Shown here piece by piece: positions 36,272-48,005 of a DNA stretch of 64,000 nucleotides. The position numbers and the translations under genes are program-made. Below the pieces are notes generated by a model. It was not told the origin of the DNA, did no database searches, and saw only the letters and a list, made by a program, of their open reading frames with translations. Source of the DNA: Giesbergeria sp. (GTDB taxonomy: Bacteria; Pseudomonadota; Gammaproteobacteria; Burkholderiales; Burkholderiaceae_C); assembly GCA_017985015.1 (NCBI GenBank), contig JAGNYI010000001.1, positions 1 to 64,000 on the forward strand, read 5' to 3'. Position 1 is the first letter of the stretch; every line of letters starts with the position of its first letter.

Positions 36272-37927
36272 TCAGGGCGCGATCTTTCGTTTCAAAGCCC
36301 GCGCCACCGGCACCGGCAGATTCGCCAACGATTCCAGCAGGCTCGGCAGGATGCGCAGCTTCAGCCCCGCCAGCGTCGGCGGCACGATGGCCTCGATCAA
36401 GTGCGGGCCGGGCGTGCGCAAGGCATGCTCGAAAGCGGCCAAAAACTCCTCGGTGGTGGTGGCCCGGCGGGCGCGAACGCCCATGCCTTCGGACAAAGCC
36501 ACGAAGTCCAGCGGCGGGTGTTTCAGGTCCAACTGCGCCCGCGCCTTGTCGCCAGCGCCCGCTGCGCCCACGCGCCGCAGCTCGACGTTGAGGATGGCGT
36601 ACGAGCGGTTGTTGAAAATGATGGACACCACGTCGAGCTTCTCGCGCGCCATGGTCCACAGCGCTTGAATCGTGTACATGGCCGAGCCGTCGCCCGCCAG
36701 CGCAATCACCTTGCGGTCCGGGCAGGCAATGGCCGCGCCCACGGCGTTGGGCAGGCCCTGGCCAATGGCGCCGCCGGTGAGGGTGAGCACGTCGTGGCGC
36801 GGGGCGCCGGCCGTGAACATCGGCAGCATGATGCCGGAGGTCTGCGCTTCGTCGACGAGGATGGCGTTCTCCGGCAGCAAATGGCCCAGCGCCTTGCAGA
36901 CCTTGTCGGCCGTGAATTTGCCGCGCGGGCGCGCCGGGCGCCTGGCGGCCTGTAGCACCGGCGCCGTCTGGCCTGCCTCAACAGCGGTGCAGAGCTTGTC
37001 CAGGCTGGCCGCAACGTCCTGCGTGGGCGCGGCGAGTTCGTGCAGTTGGCAGTCTTCCGGCACCAGGTAGCTTTTCTTGCCGGGGTAGGCAAAAAACGAG
37101 ACCGGCGCCTTGGCGTCCACCAGAATCAGCTGGTCGATACCGGTGAGTTGCACCGAAGCCAGTTCGGCCAGGTAGGCGATGCGTTCGACGTGCGGCAGAC
37201 CCGCGCCGCGCTCGATGCGGGTGGGGAACACTTCGGCAAATAGCTTGGCACCGGTCTTTGCGGCGATGCGGCCCAGCACCATCAGCGCCTCGGCGCGCAG
37301 GGCACGGCCTCCCAGCAGAAAGGCCTTTTTGCCTGGGCCTTGTAGCGCCTGGGCCACGGCGGCCACCACGGCGTCATCGGCCGCAGGAGGCGCTGGCCTG
37401 GGCGGCACGGCCTGCGGCACGCCGCCTTCTCCCCAGGAGACATCGGCCGGCAGGATGAGCGTGGCGACGTTGCCCGGCGGGCCCATGCACTGGGTGATGG
37501 CCTCGGCCGCGTCGCGCCCCAGCGCGGCCGTGCTTTGGGACGTGCGCACCCAGGGCGATACGTTGCGCGCCACGGTTTCTATGTCGGACTGCAACTGCGC
37601 GTCGTACTTCACGTGCTGCGTTGCGTGGTCGCCCACGATGTTGAGCACCGGCACCCGGCCCTTGCGTGCGTTGTGCAGGTTGGCCAGGCCATTGCCCAGT
37701 CCGCAGCCCAGGTGCAGGAGGGTGGCGGCGGGCTTGTCCGCCATGCGGGCGTAGCCGTCGGCCGCACCGGTTGCAACGCCTTCGAACAGCGCCAGCACAG
37801 CGCGCATCTCGGGCACGGTGTCGAGCGCGGCGACGAAGTGCATCTCAGAGGTGCCGGGGTTGGTAAAGCAGGTGGTGATGCCGGCATCGACCAGTGTTTT
37901 GAGCAGGGCTTGGGCGCCGTTGGACAT
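36272..37927 (-). CDS. Acetolactate synthase-like thiamine diphosphate enzyme
   Basis: The protein has 551 residues. The N-terminal PYR domain has the catalytic Glu in LALFEGVATGAADGYARM near residue 49. The middle domain follows, and the C-terminal PP domain binds thiamine diphosphate through LAGDGSAMYTIQALWTMARE and FNNRSYAIL. It is related to the IlvB / benzoylformate decarboxylase family. There is no IlvH regulatory subunit beside it, so it is probably a decarboxylase or lyase of a catabolic pathway, not the biosynthetic enzyme. It starts 21 bases after an FAD dehydrogenase gene. Confidence 0.88.
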   Translation of the reverse strand: MSNGAQALLKTLVDAGITTCFTNPGTSEMHFVAALDTVPEMRAVLALFEGVATGAADGYARMADKPAATLLHLGCGLGNGLANLHNARKGRVPVLNIVGDHATQHVKYDAQLQSDIETVARNVSPWVRTSQSTAALGRDAAEAITQCMGPPGNVATLILPADVSWGEGGVPQAVPPRPAPPAADDAVVAAVAQALQGPGKKAFLLGGRALRAEALMVLGRIAAKTGAKLFAEVFPTRIERGAGLPHVERIAYLAELASVQLTGIDQLILVDAKAPVSFFAYPGKKSYLVPEDCQLHELAAPTQDVAASLDKLCTAVEAGQTAPVLQAARRPARPRGKFTADKVCKALGHLLPENAILVDEAQTSGIMLPMFTAGAPRHDVLTLTGGAIGQGLPNAVGAAIACPDRKVIALAGDGSAMYTIQALWTMAREKLDVVSIIFNNRSYAILNVELRRVGAAGAGDKARAQLDLKHPPLDFVALSEGMGVRARRATTTEEFLAAFEHALRTPGPHLIEAIVPPTLAGLKLRILPSLLESLANLPVPVARALKRKIAP

Positions 37928-37948
37928 GGGGTGAATTCCTTGTTGGGG

Positions 37949-39565
37949 TCAGAGCGCGCGGCCCGAGGTGATGGAGCCGGCCGCAGCGCGCGCGGTGAGG
38001 ATGCAGCCGGGCAAAAACGTGCCTTCCAGCGAGCGCTTGCCACTGGCGCCGCCGCCGCCAAAGCCCGCTGCTTCGCCCACAGCGTACAGGCCGCCAATCG
38101 GCTGGCCCGCAGCGTCCAGCACGCGGCTTTGCAAATCGGTCTGCAGGCCGCCCAGGCTTTTGCGCGTGATGAGCTGCATCTGGATGGCAATGAACGGGCC
38201 CGCGCCGGGCTTTTGCAAGGGTGCTGGCGCGCAGGTGCGCAGCTTGTCTGGCCCCCATTGGCGGGCGTGCAGGATGCGGCGGATCTGGTCGTCGTTGTGC
38301 AGCTTGCTGCCATCCGCAAAATTGGCGTCGAAGCGGTCGGCCGTGGCCTGCAGCACTTGGGGCCGCACATCGTGGGCGCCAGTGAGCGTGTTCATCTTCG
38401 CTGCGAGGCCGGTGAGTGTGTCGTCCACGAGGAAATGCGGGCTTTCGGCAGCCATTTGTTTCACCAGGCGGTGGTTGCCGAGCAGCGTTTCCTTCAGGAA
38501 TGCCGGGAACTGCTTGTCCCGGATGCGCTGGTTGTGCTCGGCGCCTGAAATGGCGAATTCCTTGACCGCTATCCGCCAGTTAAGCAAATGCCAGGTCCAG
38601 AACTTCTCCTGGGCTGCCACGCGCTGGCACAGCCAGTGGGTGTCGAAACCCGTCACCAACGGCTCGGGGCCGATGCGCTCGCCTCGGTGGTTGAGCCACA
38701 GCGCGGATTTGCAGGGAATGGCGGAGAGGCCGTGTCCCTCGAAATGCGGTTGCGGGTGCGGGAAGCCAGCGGCGTAGTTCCACATTTCGCCCGGGTGGGT
38801 GATCCGAGCGCCCAGGGCACCTTCTACCCAGTGGTGCATCTTGCCGTCGGCGTAGGGGTGCGCTCCGTTGAGCATGGCGGTGGGGCGGGGGCGGTCGTTA
38901 GGCCAGTTGGCGCGCGCTTCTTCGTGGCTACCGTTGAGGCCGCCCATGGCCAGCACCACCACGGGGGCCGTGAGGCGCACTTCGGCACCCGTGCCCTCAT
39001 TCACTGCAACTGCGCCGGACACCTGGCCGGTGCTGTGCTCCAGTGCGAAGACGCGGTGGCGATGCAGCAGGGTGAGGCGGCCGATTTTCGCGGCTTCGCG
39101 CAGCGCGGCAATCATGCGCCGCGTCAGTTCGCGCGAGGTTCCCCAGACGATGTGGTAGCGCGGAACGCTGTTGCCGTCGCCGTTCATGCCGCGTTCCACC
39201 CAATTCACAGCGGGCATGAACTTCACACCTGCAGACAGCAACCAGTCGTGCACCTCGCTGCGCGAATGCTGCACATAGTGCTCGGCCCATTGGCGCGGCA
39301 ACACGTCGCCCTCGCCCAGTTCGGCAAAGCGCAGCCAGTCGGCCAGCGCCCGCTCGGGCGTGTCGGGGATCTTCATGCGCGCCTGGAGCGGCGTGCCCAC
39401 CAGTGCCATGCCACCAAAGGCCCACAGGGCCAAGCCGCCGAAGCGCTCGGGCGTGTCGCGGTCCACCAGAGCGACGGATCGGCCCGCGCGCAGGCATTCC
39501 AGCGCGGTGACGATACCGGCCAGGCCCCCGCCGACCACCACCACATCGTGCGGCTGTGATTGCAT
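37949..39565 (-). CDS. FAD-dependent dehydrogenase (3-ketosteroid dehydrogenase / fumarate reductase fold)
   Basis: The protein has 538 residues. VVVVGGGLAGIVTALECLRAGRSVALVD is the FAD-binding start, and GGLYAVGEAAGFGGGGASGKRSLEGTF is the C-terminal flavin-contact block of this superfamily. Close relatives are often annotated FAD-binding dehydrogenase of unknown substrate. ATG 39565 begins the Rossmann motif; ten further codons upstream are not needed. It leads a two-gene unit with the TPP enzyme, and an AraC-type gene starts 72 bases away on the other strand. Confidence 0.85.
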   Translation of the reverse strand: MQSQPHDVVVVGGGLAGIVTALECLRAGRSVALVDRDTPERFGGLALWAFGGMALVGTPLQARMKIPDTPERALADWLRFAELGEGDVLPRQWAEHYVQHSRSEVHDWLLSAGVKFMPAVNWVERGMNGDGNSVPRYHIVWGTSRELTRRMIAALREAAKIGRLTLLHRHRVFALEHSTGQVSGAVAVNEGTGAEVRLTAPVVVLAMGGLNGSHEEARANWPNDRPRPTAMLNGAHPYADGKMHHWVEGALGARITHPGEMWNYAAGFPHPQPHFEGHGLSAIPCKSALWLNHRGERIGPEPLVTGFDTHWLCQRVAAQEKFWTWHLLNWRIAVKEFAISGAEHNQRIRDKQFPAFLKETLLGNHRLVKQMAAESPHFLVDDTLTGLAAKMNTLTGAHDVRPQVLQATADRFDANFADGSKLHNDDQIRRILHARQWGPDKLRTCAPAPLQKPGAGPFIAIQMQLITRKSLGGLQTDLQSRVLDAAGQPIGGLYAVGEAAGFGGGGASGKRSLEGTFLPGCILTARAAAGSITSGRAL

Positions 39566-40580
39566 TGTTTGTCTCCATTTTTGTGGCTGAACCATAGCGC
39601 TTTATCATGGAATCTATCTTGACCTTGGAGCCACTGCATGTTGACTTCAGCACCCACCGTCTCCCTGAGCTGGGTCAACACCGTCATTGCCGCCGCCGAG
39701 CGCCAGGGGGTGCCCAGCGCCGACCTGCTGGCCCGCGCTGGGATAGCGAGCGAGTGCCTGGGGGCCCCGCGCTGGCCGGTGGACGACATCACCCGCCTCT
39801 GGCGGACCGCCGCCGCGCTGACGGGGGACGCCGCCTTTGGCCTGAACACCGGGCGCCAGGTCGGGCCGGGCAGCTTCAATGTGGTCAGTTTCATTCTGCT
39901 GTCGTCGGCCACGCTGCGCAGCGCCATTGGCCAGTTGCAGGAGTACCAGCGCCTCATCAGCGATGGGGGGCGCTTCCAGACCGTGGCTGGGGTGCAGCGC
40001 AGCTGGCTCATTTATCACCCGCAGCAGGGCAGCCTTGCGTTCAGCCCGCACCAGGTGGAATCCGTGCTGGCTGCGGCCGTCTGCTTTAGCCGCTGGGTGA
40101 CCGGCCAGCCGCTAAAGCCCGTGCGCGTGCAGTTCAGCCACGGGCAGATCGGGCCTTTGTCGGCCTATGCGCAGGCCCTGGGGGCCGAGGTGCAGTTCGA
40201 GCAGGCCTTCAATGGACTGCTGCTGGAGAACGCCGTGCTGGATGCCCCCTTGCCCCAGGCCGATGCCGAACTGGCGCAACTGCACCGCGCCCATGCTGCG
40301 GTGCAGTTGGCTGCCTTGTCGGCGCCTGTGCTGCTGAGCACCCGGGTCGAGCAATGGCTGACCGGCGCACTCGACGGCAGCGTGCCGGGCCGCGCGCAGG
40401 CGGCGCGCCAGTTTGGGCTGGGGGAACGGGCATTCGCGCGCCGCTTGCAGGCCGAGGGCGTGTGCTACGCCGACCTGGTCGATGGCGTGCGCCATGCACT
40501 GGCCTGTCAGGCCGTGGCCGGTGGAGCCGAGCCGTTTGTGCGTATTGCGCGGCGGCTGGGGTTTTCGGAGGCCAGTGCCT

Positions 40581-42284
<1,704 letters not shown>

Positions 42285-42299
42285 GGCGGCGGATTGGGC

Positions 42300-44396
42300 T
42301 TAGCGCACGCGCATGCCAGGCTGGGCACCGGGGCCGGGTTCGAGCACGTAGATGCCCGGCTGGGCTTTTTCGTCGCCGTGGCTGGCGGCCAGCACCATGC
42401 CTTCGGAGAGGCCAAACTTCATCTTGCGCGGCGCCAGGTTGGCCACCAGCACGGTGAGCTTGCCGGTGAGTTGCTCGGGTGCGTAGGCGCTGGCAATGCC
42501 GGAAAAGACGTTGCGGGTCTTACCCTCGCCCGCGTCCAGCGTCAGGCGCAGCAGCTTGGTTGAGCCTTCGACGCGCTCGCACTGCTCGATTCGGGCAATG
42601 CGCAAATCGATTTTGGCGAAATCGTCGATGCTGATGGTGGGCGCGATGGCTTCGCCGCCTGGCAGAGTTGCAGCGTCATTTGCTACATTTTTCATAGCTT
42701 CAAGCGCTTTCTGATCCTGCGCTGGAGGCTCAAAAAGTGCTTCAAGTTGCTTAAGGTCCACGCGCTGCAGAAGGTGCTTGTATTCGCCGATCCGGTGGCC
42801 GGCGCCGAGCAGCGATTGCGCGCTCTCGAAGCTGAAGGGCGCCACGTTCAGGAACGCCTCCACCTGCGCGGCGAGGCCCGGAAGGACGGGCTTCATCACG
42901 ATGGTCAGCAGGCGGAACGCCTCAATGCAGGTGCTGCACACGTCTTGCAGGCGGCTGTCCATGCCTTCCTGTTTGGCCAGTTCCCAGGGCTTGTTCTGGT
43001 CCACGTAGGCGTTCACGCGGTCGGCCAGCAGCATGGTTTCGCGCAGCGCCTTGCCGTATTCGCGCTCGGCCAGCAATTCGATGATGCTGGGCGCCACACC
43101 TTTCAAATGTTCCAGCAGCGCATCGCCGTCAGCGGAAACAGCGGCCAGCTGGCCGCCAAAGCGCTTGGTGAGGAACCCTGCGGCGCGGGACGCAATGTTG
43201 ATGTATTTGCCAACCAGATCGCTGTTCACGCGCGCCAGGAAGTCGGCCGCGTTGAAGTCGATGTCCTCGTTGCGGCTGCTGAGCTTGGCGGCCAGGTAGT
43301 AGCGCAGCCACTCGGGGTTCATGCCGAGTTCCAGGTATTTGAGCGGGTCCAGGCCCGTGCCCCGGCTCTTGCTCATCTTCTCGCCGTTGTTGACGGTGAG
43401 AAAACCGTGCACGAAGACCCGGTCGGGCACCTTGCGGCCGCTGAATTTGAGCGTGGCCGGCCAGAACAGGGTGTGGAAGGTGACGATGTCCTTGCCGATG
43501 AAGTGCACCTGCTCCAGCGCCGGGTCGGCCATGTAGGCGCCGTAGTCTTCGCCGCGCTTGGCCAGCAGGTTCTGTAGCGAGGCCAGATAGCCGATGGGGG
43601 CGTCGAGCCACACATAGAAATATTTGCCCGGTGCGTCGGGAATCTCAATACCGAAGTACGGCGCGTCGCGCGAGATGTCCCAGTCGCCCAGGCCCTCGCT
43701 GGTCGTTCCGTCGGGGTTGGTGCGCACGCTGAACCACTCGCGCACCTTGTTGGCTACCTCGGGCTGCAGGCGGCCGTCCTGGGTCCAGTCTTCCAGAAAG
43801 GCGACGCAGCGTGGGTCAGAGAGTTTGAAGAAGAAATGCTCCGACGACTTCAAAACGGGCTTGGCGCCGGACAGCGTGGAATAGGGCTCAATGAGGTCGG
43901 TTGGCGCATACACCGAACCGCACACCTCACAGTTGTCGCCGTACTGGTCCTTGGCGTGGCAGCGCGGGCACTCGCCCTTGATGTAACGGTCCGGCAGAAA
44001 CATCGATTTCTCGGGATCGAAGAACTGGTCGATGGTGCGCGTCTCGATCAGGTCGTTGGCCTTGAGATCGCGGTAGATGTCCTGGGCGAGCCGGTGGTTC
44101 TCGGGTGCGTCGGTGCTGTGCCAGTTGTCGAAAGCGATGTGAAAACCGTCGAGGTACTGCTTGCGGCCGGCGGCAATGTTCGCCACGAACTCCTGCGGCG
44201 TCAGGCCCGCCTTTTCGGCAGCAATCATGATGGGCGCGCCATGCGTGTCGTCGGCGCCAACGAAGTTGACTTCGTTGCCCAACATGCGCTGCGTGCGCAC
44301 CCAGATGTCGGCCTGGATGTATTCCATGATGTGGCCGATATGGAACTTGCCGTTGGCGTAGGGCAGGGCGGTGGTGACAAAGAGTTTGCGGGGCAT
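42300..44396 (-). CDS. metG: Methionyl-tRNA synthetase
   Basis: The protein has 698 residues. The HIGH motif is [11 protein letters not shown] near residue 20, and the zinc-binding knuckle has CPRCHAKD and NCEVCG. KMSKS is in [14 protein letters not shown], and the C-terminal EMAP/Trbp111-type tRNA-binding domain starts near [18 protein letters not shown]. The linker near residues 554-572 ([20 protein letters not shown]) coincides with a copy of the interspersed repeat. I chose ATG 44396 to give the [16 protein letters not shown] start. Co-directional with sulP. Confidence 0.97.
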   Translation of the reverse strand: MPRKLFVTTALPYANGKFHIGHIMEYIQADIWVRTQRMLGNEVNFVGADDTHGAPIMIAAEKAGLTPQEFVANIAAGRKQYLDGFHIAFDNWHSTDAPENHRLAQDIYRDLKANDLIETRTIDQFFDPEKSMFLPDRYIKGECPRCHAKDQYGDNCEVCGSVYAPTDLIEPYSTLSGAKPVLKSSEHFFFKLSDPRCVAFLEDWTQDGRLQPEVANKVREWFSVRTNPDGTTSEGLGDWDISRDAPYFGIEIPDAPGKYFYVWLDAPIGYLASLQNLLAKRGEDYGAYMADPALEQVHFIGKDIVTFHTLFWPATLKFSGRKVPDRVFVHGFLTVNNGEKMSKSRGTGLDPLKYLELGMNPEWLRYYLAAKLSSRNEDIDFNAADFLARVNSDLVGKYINIASRAAGFLTKRFGGQLAAVSADGDALLEHLKGVAPSIIELLAEREYGKALRETMLLADRVNAYVDQNKPWELAKQEGMDSRLQDVCSTCIEAFRLLTIVMKPVLPGLAAQVEAFLNVAPFSFESAQSLLGAGHRIGEYKHLLQRVDLKQLEALFEPPAQDQKALEAMKNVANDAATLPGGEAIAPTISIDDFAKIDLRIARIEQCERVEGSTKLLRLTLDAGEGKTRNVFSGIASAYAPEQLTGKLTVLVANLAPRKMKFGLSEGMVLAASHGDEKAQPGIYVLEPGPGAQPGMRVR
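42681..42736 (+). repeat. Interspersed repeat copy 6, inside metG linker
   Basis: CATAGCTTCAAGCGCTTTCT followed by GCGCTGGAGGCTCAAAAA aligns with ATAGCTG-TAAGCGCTTAT and GCGCTAGAGGCC-AAAAA of the intergenic copies. It keeps the metG frame and falls in the region joining catalytic and tRNA-binding domains. Confidence 0.6.
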
Positions 44397-44511
44397 GGGC
44401 GGGGGCTTTTTCAGGGACGCCGCTCCAATCGGTGCGCGGCGCAAGCGGCAATTTTAGGACCTGCCTCTGTGCCGCCCGCTGCTGGAAGAGCGAGGGTGCC
44501 CCAAGATCGAT

Positions 44512-45831
44512 CTACGCAGCTTTCGGTGGGAGAGCCGACTCCACTCTTTGCGCCTCTGCCGAAACCGGAACCCCCGTGTCTTGCCAGCCAAAAAACCGGC
44601 AGACCTCGTCGCGCTTGGCCAGGGTGTCGGCCCGTCCAAGCGCCATTAGATCGCGCGTGTAGGCGGCTTCAAACAGCAGGTAGCTGGCCAGCGCCGCGCC
44701 GCGCACGTCCTGCATGTTGGAGGTGACGCCCAGCGCGCCGAGCATGGTGCGTACCGACGGCGGCAGGTCGCCCACGTGGCGCGCAGCCATGGCGTCGAGC
44801 CGCTGCGAGGGGGCAATCACCAGCAGTTCGATGGGCCGCAGAAGGCTGCCGCTGCGGGAGGCCTGGGGAATGAGCGAGATCGTCTTGTTAATGCGCTCCA
44901 TGCGTTCGATGTCCACCGCGAGTGCATCCAGAAAGATGTTCGATAGCGCGTGGCCTGCAATCTGCGCCAGCGAGGGGTAGGCCGGCATTTCGGTCTGCGG
45001 GGTGGGATCTTTGGGCTCGTGCATGCGCCCGGCGCCCACCACCAGAATGCGCTCGGCCCCCAGGTGGATGGCGGCGGCGATCGGTGCCGACTGGCGCATG
45101 GAGCCGTCACCAAAGTATTCGGTGCGCTCTTCGACATCGATGGCCGTGGCCGGAAATACGAAGGGAATGGCAGACGAGGCCAGCAAATGCTCGTGCGTGA
45201 TGCGGTCGCGCACGGCGCGGCGCTGCGAGCGAATCCAGGGGTCGTGGCGCTCGCCGGCCTCAAAAAAGGTGACGTGGTCGCCCGAGGTGTAGCTCGATGC
45301 CGTCACCGCCAGAGCGTCGAGATGGCCCTTGCGAATGACCATCGGTAACCGCACCAGAGGCACCATTTGACGCAGCAGATGGGCCAGCGGCGCGTTGTCC
45401 AGCAAGGACTTGGGCCGAAGCCGCCGCCAGCGCGCCAGCACCCAGCCCAGCGAGAGCAGCGTCAGCCAGCGCGCACCGCTTTGCGCCACGCTGAACGAGT
45501 CGGCGCGATAGACCTGCCGGGCTTGCATGTGGCTCCAGGCGCGGGCAATGCGCCGCACCGCCCGATCGAACTGATCGGCGCCGCAGGCCAAGGCGGCGGC
45601 GTTGATGGCGCCGGCCGAGGTGCCCGTGATGATGCGAAAAGGGTTGGGCTGCTTGCCCGCGCCGCAGGCCAGACGCAGATCGGCAATGGCTTCGAGCACG
45701 CCCACCTGGTAGGCGGCCCGAGCCCCCCCGCCGGTGAGCAACAAGCCCGTGCGGCCCACCGTGCTCGCCGCATCGGCTGCCGCAGGAGCAGGCACGTCTC
45801 CGGGCGGCAAAGAGTTGAGGGTTTTTTCCAT
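44512..45831 (-). CDS. Patatin-like phospholipase
   Basis: The protein has 439 residues. GLLLTGGGARAAYQVGVLEAIADL is the oxyanion region and GTSAGAINAAAL holds the nucleophile Ser (G-x-S-x-G). The catalytic Asp is in FGDGSMRQSAPI. Together these form the Ser-Asp dyad of patatins. No signal peptide is apparent, so it is probably cytoplasmic or membrane-associated, acting on lipids. I chose ATG 45831; a GTG 11 codons earlier is possible. It lies 115 bp upstream of metG on the same strand. Confidence 0.9.
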   Translation of the reverse strand: MEKTLNSLPPGDVPAPAAADAASTVGRTGLLLTGGGARAAYQVGVLEAIADLRLACGAGKQPNPFRIITGTSAGAINAAALACGADQFDRAVRRIARAWSHMQARQVYRADSFSVAQSGARWLTLLSLGWVLARWRRLRPKSLLDNAPLAHLLRQMVPLVRLPMVIRKGHLDALAVTASSYTSGDHVTFFEAGERHDPWIRSQRRAVRDRITHEHLLASSAIPFVFPATAIDVEERTEYFGDGSMRQSAPIAAAIHLGAERILVVGAGRMHEPKDPTPQTEMPAYPSLAQIAGHALSNIFLDALAVDIERMERINKTISLIPQASRSGSLLRPIELLVIAPSQRLDAMAARHVGDLPPSVRTMLGALGVTSNMQDVRGAALASYLLFEAAYTRDLMALGRADTLAKRDEVCRFFGWQDTGVPVSAEAQRVESALPPKAA

Positions 45832-45930
45832 TGTGGTCTTGCTGCGAATCAGAAATGCTTGCACCGAGTGCGCAGACGATCTTGCAGTGTGCGGCAGCCG
45901 CGCCGCCCCTGCGCCACGGGAAAACCCAGG

Positions 45931-46509
45931 CTATCGCCCTTGTTCCAGCAGCATGCGTGCCAGTGCGTCGCCTTCAATCAAGGCCACACCTTCGCTGCGG
46001 GCCAGCGCGCGGGCGGAGTCGCTGACCGTGCCTTGCGCCACCAGATACTGCCCCGCAGACAGCTCGCGCTTGCGCATGGCGGCCACCAGTTGGGCCATGG
46101 GCTCGGCGCCGTGGCTGGCCGCCTTCCAGCGGCGTGCGCTGACCAGCACCGTGCGGCCCCCTTGTTCCACGCAAAAATCGGCTTCCAGCCCGGTCACCGC
46201 CTGCACGTTGGCGCCCTGGGCGCGCCAGGCGCTCTCCAGGGCCGCAGAGAATTCGCGCCAATTCATGGCGCGCAGCGCTGCCGCTTGGGCCGCCACCTGG
46301 GCTGCAGCAGGCGCCCGCCACTGTCGCCAGGCCGCCACACAGCCCACGCCAAAGAGCGGCAGCGAGGCCACCGCACCAAAGGCCTTGAAGCGATCGGGCG
46401 CCAATGCGGCTACCACCGCCGTGATGGCACCAGCCACCAAAAAGCTCACCCACCAGGGTGAGCGCAGCAGGATCGCAAACAGCGAGTTGTCGGCCATTTT
46501 CAGTTTCAC
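45931..46509 (-). CDS. Mrr/restriction endonuclease-fold membrane protein with altered active site
   Basis: The protein has 192 residues. Two membrane helices (LLRSPWWVSFLVAGAITAVVAAL and a second near residue 50) precede a domain with MNWREFSAALESAWRAQGANVQAVTG, then EADFCVEQGGRTVLVSARRWK, the layout of Mrr_cat nucleases. In active members the last strand reads QCK or similar; here the Q-x-K positions read S-A-R, so nuclease activity is doubtful. The start is GTG 46509 with AAGGAG four bases upstream; ATG 46497 is an alternative. It is divergent from apbC. Confidence 0.75.
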   Translation of the reverse strand: MKLKMADNSLFAILLRSPWWVSFLVAGAITAVVAALAPDRFKAFGAVASLPLFGVGCVAAWRQWRAPAAAQVAAQAAALRAMNWREFSAALESAWRAQGANVQAVTGLEADFCVEQGGRTVLVSARRWKAASHGAEPMAQLVAAMRKRELSAGQYLVAQGTVSDSARALARSEGVALIEGDALARMLLEQGR

Positions 46510-46602
46510 GGGGCTCCTTGTAGACGCTGGGGCGGCGCGTGCCCCCACTGCCCACATTGTCGTAGCAAGGCAATAGACTTGGGCATTACCTGGAGAGATT
46601 GA

Positions 46603-47694
46603 ATGGCTGTTTCCGAACACGACCTGCTGGCCGCTCTGGCCACCGTGCAGGACCCCCATACCGGCAAGGACTTTGTCAGCACCAAGGCCCTGCACAAGCT
46701 CACGATAAGCGGGGGCGACGTGGCCTTCGAAGTGGAGCTGGGTTACCCCGCCAAGAGCCTGGTACCGGTGCTGCGCACCCAGTTGGTGGCCGCTGCGCGG
46801 GGCGTGGCTGGCGTGGGCAATGTGTCGGTCAACATCACGAGCAAGATTTCCGCGCATTCGGTGCAGCGCGGCGTGCAGCTCTTGCCGCAGGTGAAAAACA
46901 TCATTGCCGTGGCGTCGGGCAAGGGCGGCGTGGGCAAGAGCACCACCGCCGCCAACCTCGCCCTGGCGCTGGCGGCCGAGGGCGCCAGCGTGGGCGTGCT
47001 GGACGCCGACATCTACGGCCCCAGCCAACCCATGATGCTGGGTATCAACCGCCGTCCCGAGAGCGTGGACGGCAAGAACATGGAGCCGCTGGAGAACTAC
47101 GGCATTCAGGTGATGTCGATTGGTTTCCTGGTCGACCAGGACGAAGCCATGATCTGGCGCGGCCCCATGGCCACGCAGGCGTTGGAGCAACTGTTGCGGC
47201 AGACCAATTGGCGCGATCTGGACTACCTCGTCATCGACCTGCCGCCCGGCACCGGCGACATCCAGCTCACGCTGTGCCAGCGCGTGCCGATTACCGGTGG
47301 CGTCATCGTCACCACGCCGCAGGACATCGCTCTGCTGGACGCCAAGCGCGGCATCAAGATGTTTGAGAAAGTGGGTGTGCCGATTTTGGGAATCGTCGAA
47401 AACATGGCAGTGCACGTGTGCAGCAACTGTGGCCACGTGGAGCACATCTTCGGTGCTGACGGCGGCAAAAAAATGGCGGCGGAATACGGCATGGAGTACC
47501 TTGGCGCGCTGCCGCTCGACATGCAGATTCGCCTGCAGGCCGACAGCGGAAAGCCGACCGTGGTGGCTGACCCCGAAGGCGAGGTGGCGCAAATCTACAA
47601 GCGCATGGCGCGCAGCGTAGCGGTAAAAATAGCCCAACAGAGCAAAGATTTTTCCGCCAGGATTCCGACGATTTCGGTGTCCAAGGACACCTGA
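46603..47694 (+). CDS. apbC: Mrp/ApbC family iron-sulfur cluster carrier ATPase
   Basis: The protein has 363 residues. The N-terminal MIP18/DUF59 domain covers residues 1-85. The P-loop is deviant Walker A GKGGVGKSTTAANLALAL near residue 106, followed by DADIYGPSQPMMLG. The C-x-x-C for the bridging cluster is in HVCSNCGHVEHIFG near residue 275. It delivers Fe-S clusters to apoproteins. GGAGAG precedes the ATG. Such genes are often next to metG in Burkholderiales; here the patatin and Mrr-like genes lie between. Confidence 0.96.
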   Translation: MAVSEHDLLAALATVQDPHTGKDFVSTKALHKLTISGGDVAFEVELGYPAKSLVPVLRTQLVAAARGVAGVGNVSVNITSKISAHSVQRGVQLLPQVKNIIAVASGKGGVGKSTTAANLALALAAEGASVGVLDADIYGPSQPMMLGINRRPESVDGKNMEPLENYGIQVMSIGFLVDQDEAMIWRGPMATQALEQLLRQTNWRDLDYLVIDLPPGTGDIQLTLCQRVPITGGVIVTTPQDIALLDAKRGIKMFEKVGVPILGIVENMAVHVCSNCGHVEHIFGADGGKKMAAEYGMEYLGALPLDMQIRLQADSGKPTVVADPEGEVAQIYKRMARSVAVKIAQQSKDFSARIPTISVSKDT

Positions 47695-48005
47695 GACGCC
47701 TGCCAAACGGACTGTCTGTCGCTCGCCGAGTGCATCTTATTGATTCGCGGAAGTTTTCATGAAGCGCAGGATCTTTGCGCTGACCCTGGCCATGTCCGGG
47801 CCCATACCGGCCGCTGCCCGCTCTGAAGCGCCCTGCGCGGGCCCGTAGCTGCCCCACAGGCAACGACTTTTTGATCGAGCAACTGCCGGTGCTGAACGAC
47901 GCTCTCTGCTGCCTGCGCGAGAGGCATTGGGTGGCGTTTGCGAGGGAGATGCGCCTTCCAATGATTGACGAGCCCCGCCCTCGACCCGTTTGGAAACCCC
48001 CGAAT
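47695..48005. other. Gene-free stretch between apbC and the GGDEF gene
   Basis: About 310 bases with short open frames on both strands but no start, ribosome-binding site or protein-like composition that I trust. A 29-codon frame begins ATGAAGCGCAGGATCTTTGC at 47759 with a signal-like start but then turns Pro/Ser rich and stops. It may be a relic of a lost gene. The two flanking genes are convergent, and no intrinsic terminator is obvious. Confidence 0.5.

Noticed and set aside
35605..36591. Open frame of 328 codons over the gene-free element
   Set aside because: It crosses the inverted repeats and enters the TPP gene on the wrong strand; composition is Arg/Pro/Cys-rich without protein features.
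45931..47706. A 591-codon minus-strand frame running through the Mrr-like gene and opposite apbC
   Set aside because: The part beyond 46509 is antisense to apbC. The ribosome-binding site AAGGAG and the membrane start support the short gene.
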